DNA of 64,000 bases from Thiohalophilus thiocyanatoxydans. Its GTDB lineage: Bacteria > Pseudomonadota > Gammaproteobacteria > UBA6429 > Thiohalophilaceae. The stretch lies in NCBI RefSeq assembly GCF_004366735.1, contig NZ_SOQX01000007.1:1-64000 (forward strand), given 5' to 3'. The notes under the pieces were generated by a model. It ran no database searches. It was not told the origin of the DNA and was given only the letters and a program-made list of their open reading frames with translations. Below, piece by piece: positions 57,201 to 64,000 of this stretch; within the stretch, counting starts at the first letter, position 1, and every line of letters starts with the position of its first letter. A program made the position numbers and the translations under genes.

Positions 57201-57776
57201 ATGAAACGTTCAGTCTTTATTTCGATTATTGTAGTGGTCGCGGTGATCAGCCTGCTGGCCGGAATGTACGCCAACCGGCTGTTTGACGATCCCGAGTCAA
57301 ACGCGGCAGCGCAAACCGCGCAAAACAAACCCGCCAAAACCGGCCAATCGACGGATACGCCGGAAATCCGCCCCGATTTCGGGCTGCAGGATCTGGACGA
57401 CGAGCTGCGGCACGTCAGCGAATGGGACGGCGATGTCCTGATAGTCAATTTCTGGGCCACCTGGTGCCCGCCTTGCCGGCGCGAAATTCCCGCCTTCATT
57501 GATCTGCAGGAAGAATACCGGGATCAGGGCCTCACCATCGTCGGCATCGCCATCGACACCAAGCAGGACACCGTCGACTTCGTCGATCCCCTGGGCATCA
57601 ACTACCCGATCCTGATCGGCGAAAAGGAGGGCATCGCCCTCTCCAAGGACTACGGCAACCGCCTCGGCGTCCTGCCCTACACCATCATCGTCGATCGCGA
57701 CGGCAAGATCACCGAAACCCACCGCAACGAACTGACCTTCGAAGAAGCCGAGGCGATGATCAAACCCCTCCTTTAA
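57201..57776 (+). CDS. TlpA/ResA-like thiol-disulfide oxidoreductase
   Basis: Membrane-anchored protein of 191 residues. One N-terminal helix (VFISIIVVVAVISLLAGMYANRLF), then a thioredoxin fold with NFWATWCPPCRREIPAF and the cis-Pro loop GVLPYTIIVDRDGKI. It is likely a periplasmic reductase fed by the DsbD gene just upstream, perhaps for cytochrome c maturation. Confidence 0.93.
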   Translation: MKRSVFISIIVVVAVISLLAGMYANRLFDDPESNAAAQTAQNKPAKTGQSTDTPEIRPDFGLQDLDDELRHVSEWDGDVLIVNFWATWCPPCRREIPAFIDLQEEYRDQGLTIVGIAIDTKQDTVDFVDPLGINYPILIGEKEGIALSKDYGNRLGVLPYTIIVDRDGKITETHRNELTFEEAEAMIKPLL

Positions 57777-58405
57777 AACAAGAGGGCCGAGTTACGAGGG
57801 ACGAGTGACGAGGCCCATCCTTGATAAACCACCAAGACACCAGGGCACCAGGGCACCAGGGCATCTGATTTGGCATCCGCCCATTTACAAGTGGAAGAAC
57901 ATCGCAAAACTGACTGCACTTACACCTCACCGATCAAACAAAATTATCGGGGCAATGGCTGTGGGAGCGGGCCACGATCGCGACCGCACCCTGTCGCTGA
58001 CAATCGCGCCCGAAAGGCGCTCCCACCTACCCCGCTCAACTGAATGGTGCACCCCTGAAGAATAACCATTTTTATTGTGTTTTCTTCGTGCCTTCGTGTC
58101 TTGGTGGTTAGCGCTCTTCCTCGTCACTCGTCCCTCGCCCCTCCCGAGAGGCCGCAAGGCCGAGGGCAGAGCTGTGACCGGGTTCAAACCGCCCTGGTGC
58201 GAATCTTGCTAGGATTTGTTTCGAACTGGCGGGTAAAACCGGGGTTCTGGACAAACCCCTCAAGTTGAGGCAGAATTCTTCTGAAATTGGCCGAAACAAC
58301 TGCGTCAAACTGGTGTCGATCTTGCCTCGATCTTCCCGGATTTGTAGCAACGACAAGTCGAGACAAACGGCCCGCAACGCAACAACGCTATATAATAGAC
58401 ACTCT
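57777..58405. repeat. Non-coding region with long GACGAGTnACGAG palindromic element
   Basis: The element spans ~57786-58140. The left end reads CCGAGTTACGAGGGACGAGT, then ACCACCAAGACACC; the right end has GTGTCTTGGTGGTTAG, then CCTCGTCACTCGTCCCTCG. Between them are ~210 bases without a gene, including a CGCCCGAAAGGCGCTCCCAC stretch. 58141-58405 has no clear feature apart from a TATAAT at 58391-58396, only 10 bases before the aroQ start. Confidence 0.75.
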
Positions 58406-58849
58406 ATGGCCCAGATACTGGTACTGCACGGACCCAACCTGAACCTGCTCGGTACGCGCGAGCCGGCGCATTACGGCGCGACCACCCTGGCCGAAATCGA
58501 TCAGGCGCTGGCGGGAATCGCCGCCGAAGCCGGGCATACCCTGTCCAGCCTGCAAAGCAACGCCGAACACGAGCTGGTCGCCCGGGTACAGCAGGCCGCT
58601 GCCGAGGGCGTCGCCTGGATCATTATCAATCCGGCCGCCTTTACCCACACCAGTGTGGCCCTGCGCGATGCGCTGGCGGCGGTGGCGATTCCGTTTATTG
58701 AAGTGCATCTTTCCAACATCCATGCCCGCGAGGATTTTCGCCACCACTCCTATTTTTCGGAGCTGGCGGCCGGCGTCATCAGCGGTCTGGGTGCATACGG
58801 TTATACGCTGGCGCTGCTGTCGGCGATCGAAACTCTGAAGAACAACTAA
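58406..58849 (+). CDS. aroQ: 3-dehydroquinate dehydratase, type II
   Basis: Protein of 147 residues: [21 protein letters not shown] (catalytic Tyr), [16 protein letters not shown], and [39 protein letters not shown]. It dehydrates 3-dehydroquinate in the shikimate pathway. Its position before accB is standard in gammaproteobacteria. Confidence 0.97.
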   Translation: MAQILVLHGPNLNLLGTREPAHYGATTLAEIDQALAGIAAEAGHTLSSLQSNAEHELVARVQQAAAEGVAWIIINPAAFTHTSVALRDALAAVAIPFIEVHLSNIHAREDFRHHSYFSELAAGVISGLGAYGYTLALLSAIETLKNN

Positions 58850-58878
58850 CCCGATAACCCTTTCAAGGCATTACTGTT

Positions 58879-59334
58879 ATGGACATTCGCAAAGTCAAAA
58901 AACTCATAGAACTGCTCGAGGAATCCGGTATCGCGGAGATCGAGATCAAGGAAGGCGAGGAGTCAGTGCGCATCAGCCGCAGCGGTCCCAACGCCCCGAT
59001 GATGGCCGCCCCGGCGCCGCAACCGGCCCCGGCCGCCGCACCTGCCGCAGCACCTGCCCCGGCGGCCGAAGAGAGCAGCGGGGAAGCCGCGCTGCCCGAA
59101 GGCCATGTGGTCAAATCACCCATGGTGGGGACGCTTTATCGGGCGCCGTCACCGGGCGCCACCCCGTTCGTGGAAGTTGGCCAGCAGGTCAATGCCGGCG
59201 ATACATTATGCATTATCGAGGCGATGAAACTGCTCAACCAGATCGAAGCCGACAAGGGCGGCACCATCAAGGCGATCCTGGTGGAAAACGGTCAGCCGGT
59301 GGAATACGACGAACCGCTGTTTGTCATCGGTTAA
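58879..59334 (+). CDS. accB: Biotin carboxyl carrier protein of acetyl-CoA carboxylase
   Basis: Protein of 151 residues. It opens [23 protein letters not shown], has an Ala/Pro linker (~45-75) and ends with the biotinyl domain carrying EAMKL, whose Lys is biotinylated. It works with AccC, whose gene starts 70 bases downstream. Confidence 0.98.
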   Translation: MDIRKVKKLIELLEESGIAEIEIKEGEESVRISRSGPNAPMMAAPAPQPAPAAAPAAAPAPAAEESSGEAALPEGHVVKSPMVGTLYRAPSPGATPFVEVGQQVNAGDTLCIIEAMKLLNQIEADKGGTIKAILVENGQPVEYDEPLFVIG

Positions 59335-59404
59335 CCGCTTGCATCGCATTATGGCGGCATTGCCAAAACCCTGCCTCCTGGGCACCAACCAGATTGTGTA
59401 AACG

Positions 59405-60748
59405 ATGATAGAAAAAGTCCTGATTGCCAACCGTGGTGAAATTGCGCTGCGTATTCTGCGCGCCTGCCGCGAACTGGGTATCAAAACCGTGGCGGTCCAT
59501 TCCGAAGCGGATCGCGATCTCAAACATGTCCGCCTGGCCGATGAATCGGTCTGTATCGGCCCGGCCTCGTCCACTGAAAGTTATCTGCACATTCCCGCCG
59601 TGATCAGCGCCGCCGAGGTCACCGATGCGGTGGCCATTCACCCCGGCTACGGATTTTTGTCGGAGAACGCCGACTTCGCCGAGCGAGTAGTGGAAAGCGG
59701 CTTCATCTTTATCGGCCCGCGTCCCGAAACCATCCGCATGATGGGTGACAAGGTGCAGGCCATCAAGGCGATGCAGAAAACCGGGGTCCCCTGCGTCCCC
59801 GGCTCCGACGGCCCGCTGGGCAGCGACGAGGAAGAGAACATCCGCATCGCCCGTCAGATCGGCTATCCGATCATCATCAAGGCGGCCGGCGGCGGCGGTG
59901 GCCGCGGCATGCGCGTGGTGCACTCGGAAGCCGCGTTATTAAACGCCATCTCCATGACCAAGGCGGAAGCCGGTTCTTCGTTCGGCAACGACATGGTCTA
60001 CATGGAAAAATTTCTGGATAATCCACGGCATATCGAGTTCCAGGTGCTGGCCGACGAACACGGCCATGCCATTCATCTGGGCGAACGGGATTGCTCCATG
60101 CAGCGCCGCCATCAGAAGGTGATCGAGGAGGCCCCCGCCCCGGGCATCACCGAGAAAATGCGCAAGAAGATCGGCGAGCGCTGCGCCGAGGCCTGTCGCG
60201 AGATCGGTTATCGCGGTGCCGGGACCTTTGAGTTTCTGTATCAGGACGGCGAATTCTATTTCATCGAAATGAACACCCGGGTCCAGGTGGAACATCCGGT
60301 GACCGAAATGATCACCAGCGTGGACATCGTCCGCGAACAGCTGCTGATCGCCTCCGGCGAGAAACTCACTTACAACCAGAAAGACATCGAAATCCGCGGC
60401 CACGCCATCGAATGCCGCATTAATGCCGAGGATCCGGAGAAGTTCGTCCCCTCGGCGGGGACCATTACCTCCTATCATGCGCCGGGCGGGCCGGGCATCC
60501 GGGTCGACACCCATATCTACAACGGCTACCGGGTCCCGCCCTATTACGATTCGATGATCGGCAAACTGATCGCCCACGGCAATACCCGCGACATCGCCCT
60601 GGCGCGGATGCGCAACGCGCTGAACGAGATCGTGGTGGAAGGCATCAAAACCAACACCCAGCTGCACCAGGAACTGCTGCGCGACGCCGCCTTCCGGGCC
60701 GGTGGGACCAACATTCACTATCTTGAAAAACTGTTGAGTGAACGGTAG
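59405..60748 (+). CDS. accC: Biotin carboxylase subunit of acetyl-CoA carboxylase
   Basis: Protein of 447 residues, full length. [34 protein letters not shown], the ATP-grasp [14 protein letters not shown] loop, and [15 protein letters not shown] are all present. It carboxylates the biotin on AccB. The last codons and TAG form one arm of a terminator hairpin. Confidence 0.99.
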   Translation: MIEKVLIANRGEIALRILRACRELGIKTVAVHSEADRDLKHVRLADESVCIGPASSTESYLHIPAVISAAEVTDAVAIHPGYGFLSENADFAERVVESGFIFIGPRPETIRMMGDKVQAIKAMQKTGVPCVPGSDGPLGSDEEENIRIARQIGYPIIIKAAGGGGGRGMRVVHSEAALLNAISMTKAEAGSSFGNDMVYMEKFLDNPRHIEFQVLADEHGHAIHLGERDCSMQRRHQKVIEEAPAPGITEKMRKKIGERCAEACREIGYRGAGTFEFLYQDGEFYFIEMNTRVQVEHPVTEMITSVDIVREQLLIASGEKLTYNQKDIEIRGHAIECRINAEDPEKFVPSAGTITSYHAPGGPGIRVDTHIYNGYRVPPYYDSMIGKLIAHGNTRDIALARMRNALNEIVVEGIKTNTQLHQELLRDAAFRAGGTNIHYLEKLLSER

Positions 60749-60765
60749 TTCACTCAACAGTTTTT
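60731..60765 (+). terminator. Rho-independent terminator overlapping the accC stop codon
   Basis: CTGTTGAGTGAAC, GGTA loop, GTTCACTCAACAG, then T5: a perfect 13-pair stem whose left arm is coding sequence. Confidence 0.93.
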
Positions 60766-60770
60766 CAGTG

Positions 60771-60986
60771 CCGAGGGACGAGTTACGAGGAAAAGCGTTT
60801 ACCACCAAGACACGAAGACACCAAGAACAACCGAATGAAAAATTGGTAAAATTAAGTGCGTTAGTTTTACGATGTTTTTCCGGTTGGGAATGGGTAGATA
60901 CCAAATCAAATAACTTCGTGCCTTGGTGTCTTGGTGGTTTATCAAGGCAGTTCCTCGTCACTCGTCCCTCGTAACTCGGCCCTTTT
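60771..60986. repeat. GACGAGTnACGAG palindromic element, medium form
   Basis: Left end CCGAGGGACGAGTTACGAGG then ACCACCAAGACACGAAGACA; right end TTGGTGTCTTGGTGGTTTAT then CCTCGTCACTCGTCCCTCG and GTAACTCGGCCC. Ends are shared with 57786-58140. It fills most of the accC-prmA gap. Confidence 0.8.
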
Positions 60987-60991
60987 ATTTT

Positions 60992-61870
60992 ATGTCCTGG
61001 TTACAACTCATCATTCCCGCCTCGGCCAAACAGGTCGAACGTCTCAGTGACGCACTCGAGTCGGTCGGGGCGGCCTCGGTGACGCTGCAGGATGCCGCGG
61101 ATCAACCGCTGCTGGAACCGGCGCCGGGGAGCATGCCGATCTGGTCCGAAACCCGGGTGATCGGCCTGTTTCCGGCGGACCAGGATCCGGGGCTTCTCAT
61201 CGAACGGATCAATCCGCTGCTGGCCGAACCGGTCGCTGAGTGGAAGGCCGAACCCCTGGAAGATCAGAACTGGGTGCGCAGCTGGATGGATCACTTCCAG
61301 CCGATGCAGTTCGGCCGGCGTCTGTGGATCGTCCCCGGCGGGTACACCCCGCCCGATCCCCAGGCGGTCAACATTCTGCTCGATCCCGGCCTGGCGTTTG
61401 GCACCGGCACCCACCCCACCACCCGACTCTGTCTGGAGTGGCTCGACGCGCATCCCCCGACGGATCAGGATGTTATCGACTACGGCTGCGGCTCGGGCAT
61501 CCTCGCCATCGCCGCCCGCAAGCTCGGTGCCCGCCACCTGTGGGGCGTGGACAACGATCCCCAGGCGCTGCTGGCCACGGCCGAGAACCTGCGCAAGAAC
61601 GGCATCGAGGCGGGCGTCAGCCTGCACCTGCCCGGGGCCCTGCCGCCGGAGACCACTGTCCCCCTGCTGCTGGCCAATATCCTGGCCGGCCCCCTGATCA
61701 GCCTGGCACCACAACTGGCCTCCCACGTCCAGCCCGGCGGCAGTATCGTTCTGGCCGGAATCCTGGACACCCAGATGGACGACGTCATCGCCGCCTACCA
61801 GCCCTTTTTCGAGATGCAGCTCTATCGCCAGATTGAGGAATGGGTTTGCCTCGCAGGAACTAAAAGCTAG
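60992..61870 (+). CDS. prmA: Ribosomal protein L11 methyltransferase
   Basis: Protein of 292 residues. MSWLQLIIPASAKQVERLSDAL opens the substrate domain; the SAM domain has LDPGLAFGTGTHPTTRLCLEWL, DYGCGSGILAIAARKLGA and LLANILAGPLISLAPQL. It trimethylates L11. The start at 60992 follows the palindromic element by 5 bases, so no clear ribosome binding site is present beyond the CCCTTTTATTTT leader. Confidence 0.97.
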   Translation: MSWLQLIIPASAKQVERLSDALESVGAASVTLQDAADQPLLEPAPGSMPIWSETRVIGLFPADQDPGLLIERINPLLAEPVAEWKAEPLEDQNWVRSWMDHFQPMQFGRRLWIVPGGYTPPDPQAVNILLDPGLAFGTGTHPTTRLCLEWLDAHPPTDQDVIDYGCGSGILAIAARKLGARHLWGVDNDPQALLATAENLRKNGIEAGVSLHLPGALPPETTVPLLLANILAGPLISLAPQLASHVQPGGSIVLAGILDTQMDDVIAAYQPFFEMQLYRQIEEWVCLAGTKS

Positions 61871-61976
61871 GGAACGGACCAGAGACTGCCAACTGCCATC
61901 TGCCAACTCCAAACACCGGCCATGCTATGATCCCGGCCATGATGTTTGATGCACTCCCAGAGAATTGGGCACCCGT

Positions 61977-63353
61977 ATGCTAACCTGCTGTCCTGCCTGT
62001 CGAACCTGTTTTCGGATCACCGAGGCCCAGCTGGCCATGGCCCAGGGCAAGGTGCGTTGTGGCAAGTGCAAGACCGTGTTCAACGCCAGGCAGCATTTGC
62101 AATCCCCGTCGGGCCCGCCGCCATCGCCGGTTGCCGATCCCGCGCCGTCGGCCAAAACCCCGGACAAAACGGCCCCGCCTGCGGACGATACCGATCGTAT
62201 TGATCCCGCCACCCCTGACTCGGAACCGGTCTCTGAAACGCAAGCCCCAACCGGATCTGACGCCGCCGCTGAACCCGCACAGGAATCCGAACCGGACGCC
62301 GAATCCGGGCCGAAACGGGAGGCGCAACCCGACCAGAGCGAACCGGCCGCAGCGCACGAGCCGGAACCGGAACCGAGCGATCCGCAAAGTTCGTCGGCAC
62401 CGGACAACGATGTCACTGCGGAGGTGTTCTCTCAACAAGCCCTGGATGACATCCTGGCCGAAATGGACCAGCAGCTCGCCTCGGGGGGGATCGACTCGTC
62501 GGGCCCCGAGCTGTCCGACCCGCTGGCCATCCCGGACAAGCCGGCGTCCCCAACGGAGACGCCCCGGGATGAGCTGGACGAAGCACTCGACACGCTGTTT
62601 GACGACCGGCACAGCAATAACCCCGTCGAGGAGCCCCTTCCCGGGATCGATAGCGACGATGACGCGCCCCCTGAAGCAATACGTGATACCGCTGACCGGG
62701 AGAGCGACGAAACCGATGTGCCGGATGAGCCGCAAAGCGAGGCCCCCGGCCCACAACGCGATGCGGTCGATGCCGCGGATGAAGCGCCGGATGCCTCCAC
62801 GACATCGGCCGACGTTGATGAGGCGGTCCCCCTGCGCCTGCGTGACTCCCTGGCGATACAACCGCCCAAACGGCGCAGCTGGCTGGAGACGTTCGGCGGC
62901 GGCCTGCTGATTCTGCTATTGCTTGTCGTGCTGGCCGGCCAATTGCTTTTGTTTCGCCCGCTGGATGTTTACCGGCTGTTGCCCCAGAGCAAACCCTATC
63001 TCGAACAACTCTGTCAGCAACTGCCCTGCCGGTTCGAGACATACCGGGACCCGGAGCAGATACGTCTACTCAACCGGGACGTGCGCACCCACCCCGAGCA
63101 AGCGGATGCCCTGTTGATCACCGCCGCCCTGGTCAATAAAGCCGATTACCAACAGGCCTATCCCGATCTGCGCGTCACCCTGTTCGATCTGTCCGGTAAC
63201 CGATCGGCCCAGCGTCGCTTTACCCCGACCGATTACCTGGGCGAGCGCTACTCCCCGTTTATGCTGATGGAACCGGGCACCCCGCTGCATATCACGCTCG
63301 AGGTCGTCGACCCGGGAAGCGAGGCGGTCAATTTCGAATTCGACGTTCAGTAA
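61977..63353 (+). CDS. Zinc-ribbon and DUF3426 membrane protein
   Basis: Protein of 458 residues. The N-terminus is an MJ0042-type zinc ribbon (CCPACRTCFRI, then VRCGKCKTVFNA). Then ~250 residues rich in Pro, Glu, Asp and Ser with no fold evident, a membrane helix (LETFGGGLLILLLLVVLAGQLLLF) and a C-terminal DUF3426 domain (PVxxRT-type DVRTHPEQADALLITAALVN, then YPDLRVTLFDLSGN). Location between prmA and dusB is conserved. The acidic linker is unusually long. Function unknown. Confidence 0.9.
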   Translation: MLTCCPACRTCFRITEAQLAMAQGKVRCGKCKTVFNARQHLQSPSGPPPSPVADPAPSAKTPDKTAPPADDTDRIDPATPDSEPVSETQAPTGSDAAAEPAQESEPDAESGPKREAQPDQSEPAAAHEPEPEPSDPQSSSAPDNDVTAEVFSQQALDDILAEMDQQLASGGIDSSGPELSDPLAIPDKPASPTETPRDELDEALDTLFDDRHSNNPVEEPLPGIDSDDDAPPEAIRDTADRESDETDVPDEPQSEAPGPQRDAVDAADEAPDASTTSADVDEAVPLRLRDSLAIQPPKRRSWLETFGGGLLILLLLVVLAGQLLLFRPLDVYRLLPQSKPYLEQLCQQLPCRFETYRDPEQIRLLNRDVRTHPEQADALLITAALVNKADYQQAYPDLRVTLFDLSGNRSAQRRFTPTDYLGERYSPFMLMEPGTPLHITLEVVDPGSEAVNFEFDVQ

Positions 63354-63513
63354 TGTAAAAAATCAACGCCGCCGAAAAGCCCGGTGCGGTAGATCAGGAT
63401 GCAACAAATGGCAAGGGTTCACGCCCGGTTTTCGCGCTTTATCCTGTCTGCCCGAACGGGTATGATAATTCGCCTCGTGCAACGGTGCGCGAGGTCAGCC
63501 AGACGATATCAAC

Positions 63514-64000
63514 ATGCAAATCGGCCCCTACCAGCTTAATAATCCACTGATCCTCGCGCCCATGGCGGGCGTGACCGATCTGCCGTTTCGCCAGTTGTGT
63601 AAACAACTGGGAGCGGGCATGGCGGTCTCGGAGATGGTCTCCTCCAACTCCCTGTTGTGGGGCAGCGAGAAGACCCGGCGACGCGCCAGCCATGAGGGCG
63701 AGATCGAGCCCCGTTCGGTACAGATCGCCGGCGCCGATCCGCAAATGATGGCCGACGCCGCGCGTCACAACGCCGACCAGGGTGCCCAGATCATCGACAT
63801 CAATATGGGTTGCCCGGCCAAGAAGGTGTGTAACGTCATGGCCGGCTCGGCCCTGCTGCAGGATGAGGCACTGGTCGAGCGCATTGTCAAAGCGGTGGTC
63901 GATGCGGTGGATGTCCCCGTGACCCTGAAGATCCGCACCGGCTGGGACAGCGAGCACAAAAATGCCCCGTTGATCGCCCGGATCGCCGAAAACGCCGGCA
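63514..64000 (+). CDS. dusB: tRNA-dihydrouridine synthase DusB (cut by window end)
   Basis: Open frame from the ATG at 63514 to the window end, 162 codons. It begins [26 protein letters not shown], has [19 protein letters not shown] and ends with [13 protein letters not shown] (catalytic Cys about 100) and [16 protein letters not shown]. It reduces uridines in tRNA using FMN. In related genomes it lies upstream of fis. Confidence 0.96.
   Translation, partial: MQIGPYQLNNPLILAPMAGVTDLPFRQLCKQLGAGMAVSEMVSSNSLLWGSEKTRRRASHEGEIEPRSVQIAGADPQMMADAARHNADQGAQIIDINMGCPAKKVCNVMAGSALLQDEALVERIVKAVVDAVDVPVTLKIRTGWDSEHKNAPLIARIAENAG

Overview
The window reads as a chromosomal segment of a Gram-negative gammaproteobacterium. 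The evidence is a complete lipopolysaccharide (LPS) core cluster (hldE, hldD, waaF, Kdo transferase, Kdo kinase, O-antigen ligase), glnE-ilvE next to that cluster, and the order accB-accC-prmA-DUF3426-dusB, which is familiar from Pseudomonas and Chromatiales-type genomes. I cannot name the genus. No tRNA, rRNA or CRISPR array is visible. The window opens inside an IS481-like transposase (positions 2-100) and closes inside dusB (from 63514).

Region 1 (0-13.9 kb) is mixed housekeeping and envelope genes: MOSC protein, polysaccharide deacetylase, Bax-like glucosaminidase, AspT/YidE transporter, two small envelope proteins, a DUF748 giant, a membrane protein, a sugar-transfer ATP-grasp enzyme, a periplasmic rhodanese, a rhomboid protease and YtoQ. 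Several non-coding stretches carry short dispersed repeats.

Region 2 (13.9-26.8 kb) is the accessory part. It holds a REP-associated Y1 transposase (RAYT) bounded by an inverted motif; two near-identical orphan antitoxin cassettes, one of them bounded by the same motif; a PAS-GAF-PAS-GGDEF-EAL protein; a two-component system divergent from a copper-buffering RiPP operon (BufA-type precursor with a Tat-like leader, DUF692 MNIO maturase, DUF2063 partner); an AT-rich retron whose reverse transcriptase is fused to a trypsin-like protease, with a recognisable msr-msd RNA just upstream; and a three-gene toxin-antitoxin-DUF2442 module.

Region 3 (26.8-33.7 kb) has thiC under a TPP riboswitch with an unusually long P3 arm, an alpha/beta hydrolase, and a forward run of Pcm-like methyltransferase, rhodanese, TolC-like protein and isochorismatase-fold hydrolase. 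Region 4 (33.7-51.3 kb) makes the LPS core: a fused LpxL-type acyltransferase/WaaA, KdkA, four glycosyltransferases, HldD/HldE, then ilvE, a further glycosyltransferase, a WaaL-like ligase, a sulfotransferase and glnE. Region 5 (51.7-64 kb) is groES-groEL under a perfect CIRCE operator, fxsA, cutA, a DsbD with two N-terminal domains, a TlpA-like protein, aroQ, accBC, prmA, a DUF3426 protein and dusB.

The points most worth a second look are the retron with its complete RNA, the Tat-leader bufferin operon with a candidate divergent operator, the RAYT/antitoxin mobile units, the LpxL-WaaA fusion, the double-alpha-domain DsbD, and a family of palindromic intergenic elements built on a GACGAGTnACGAG core.
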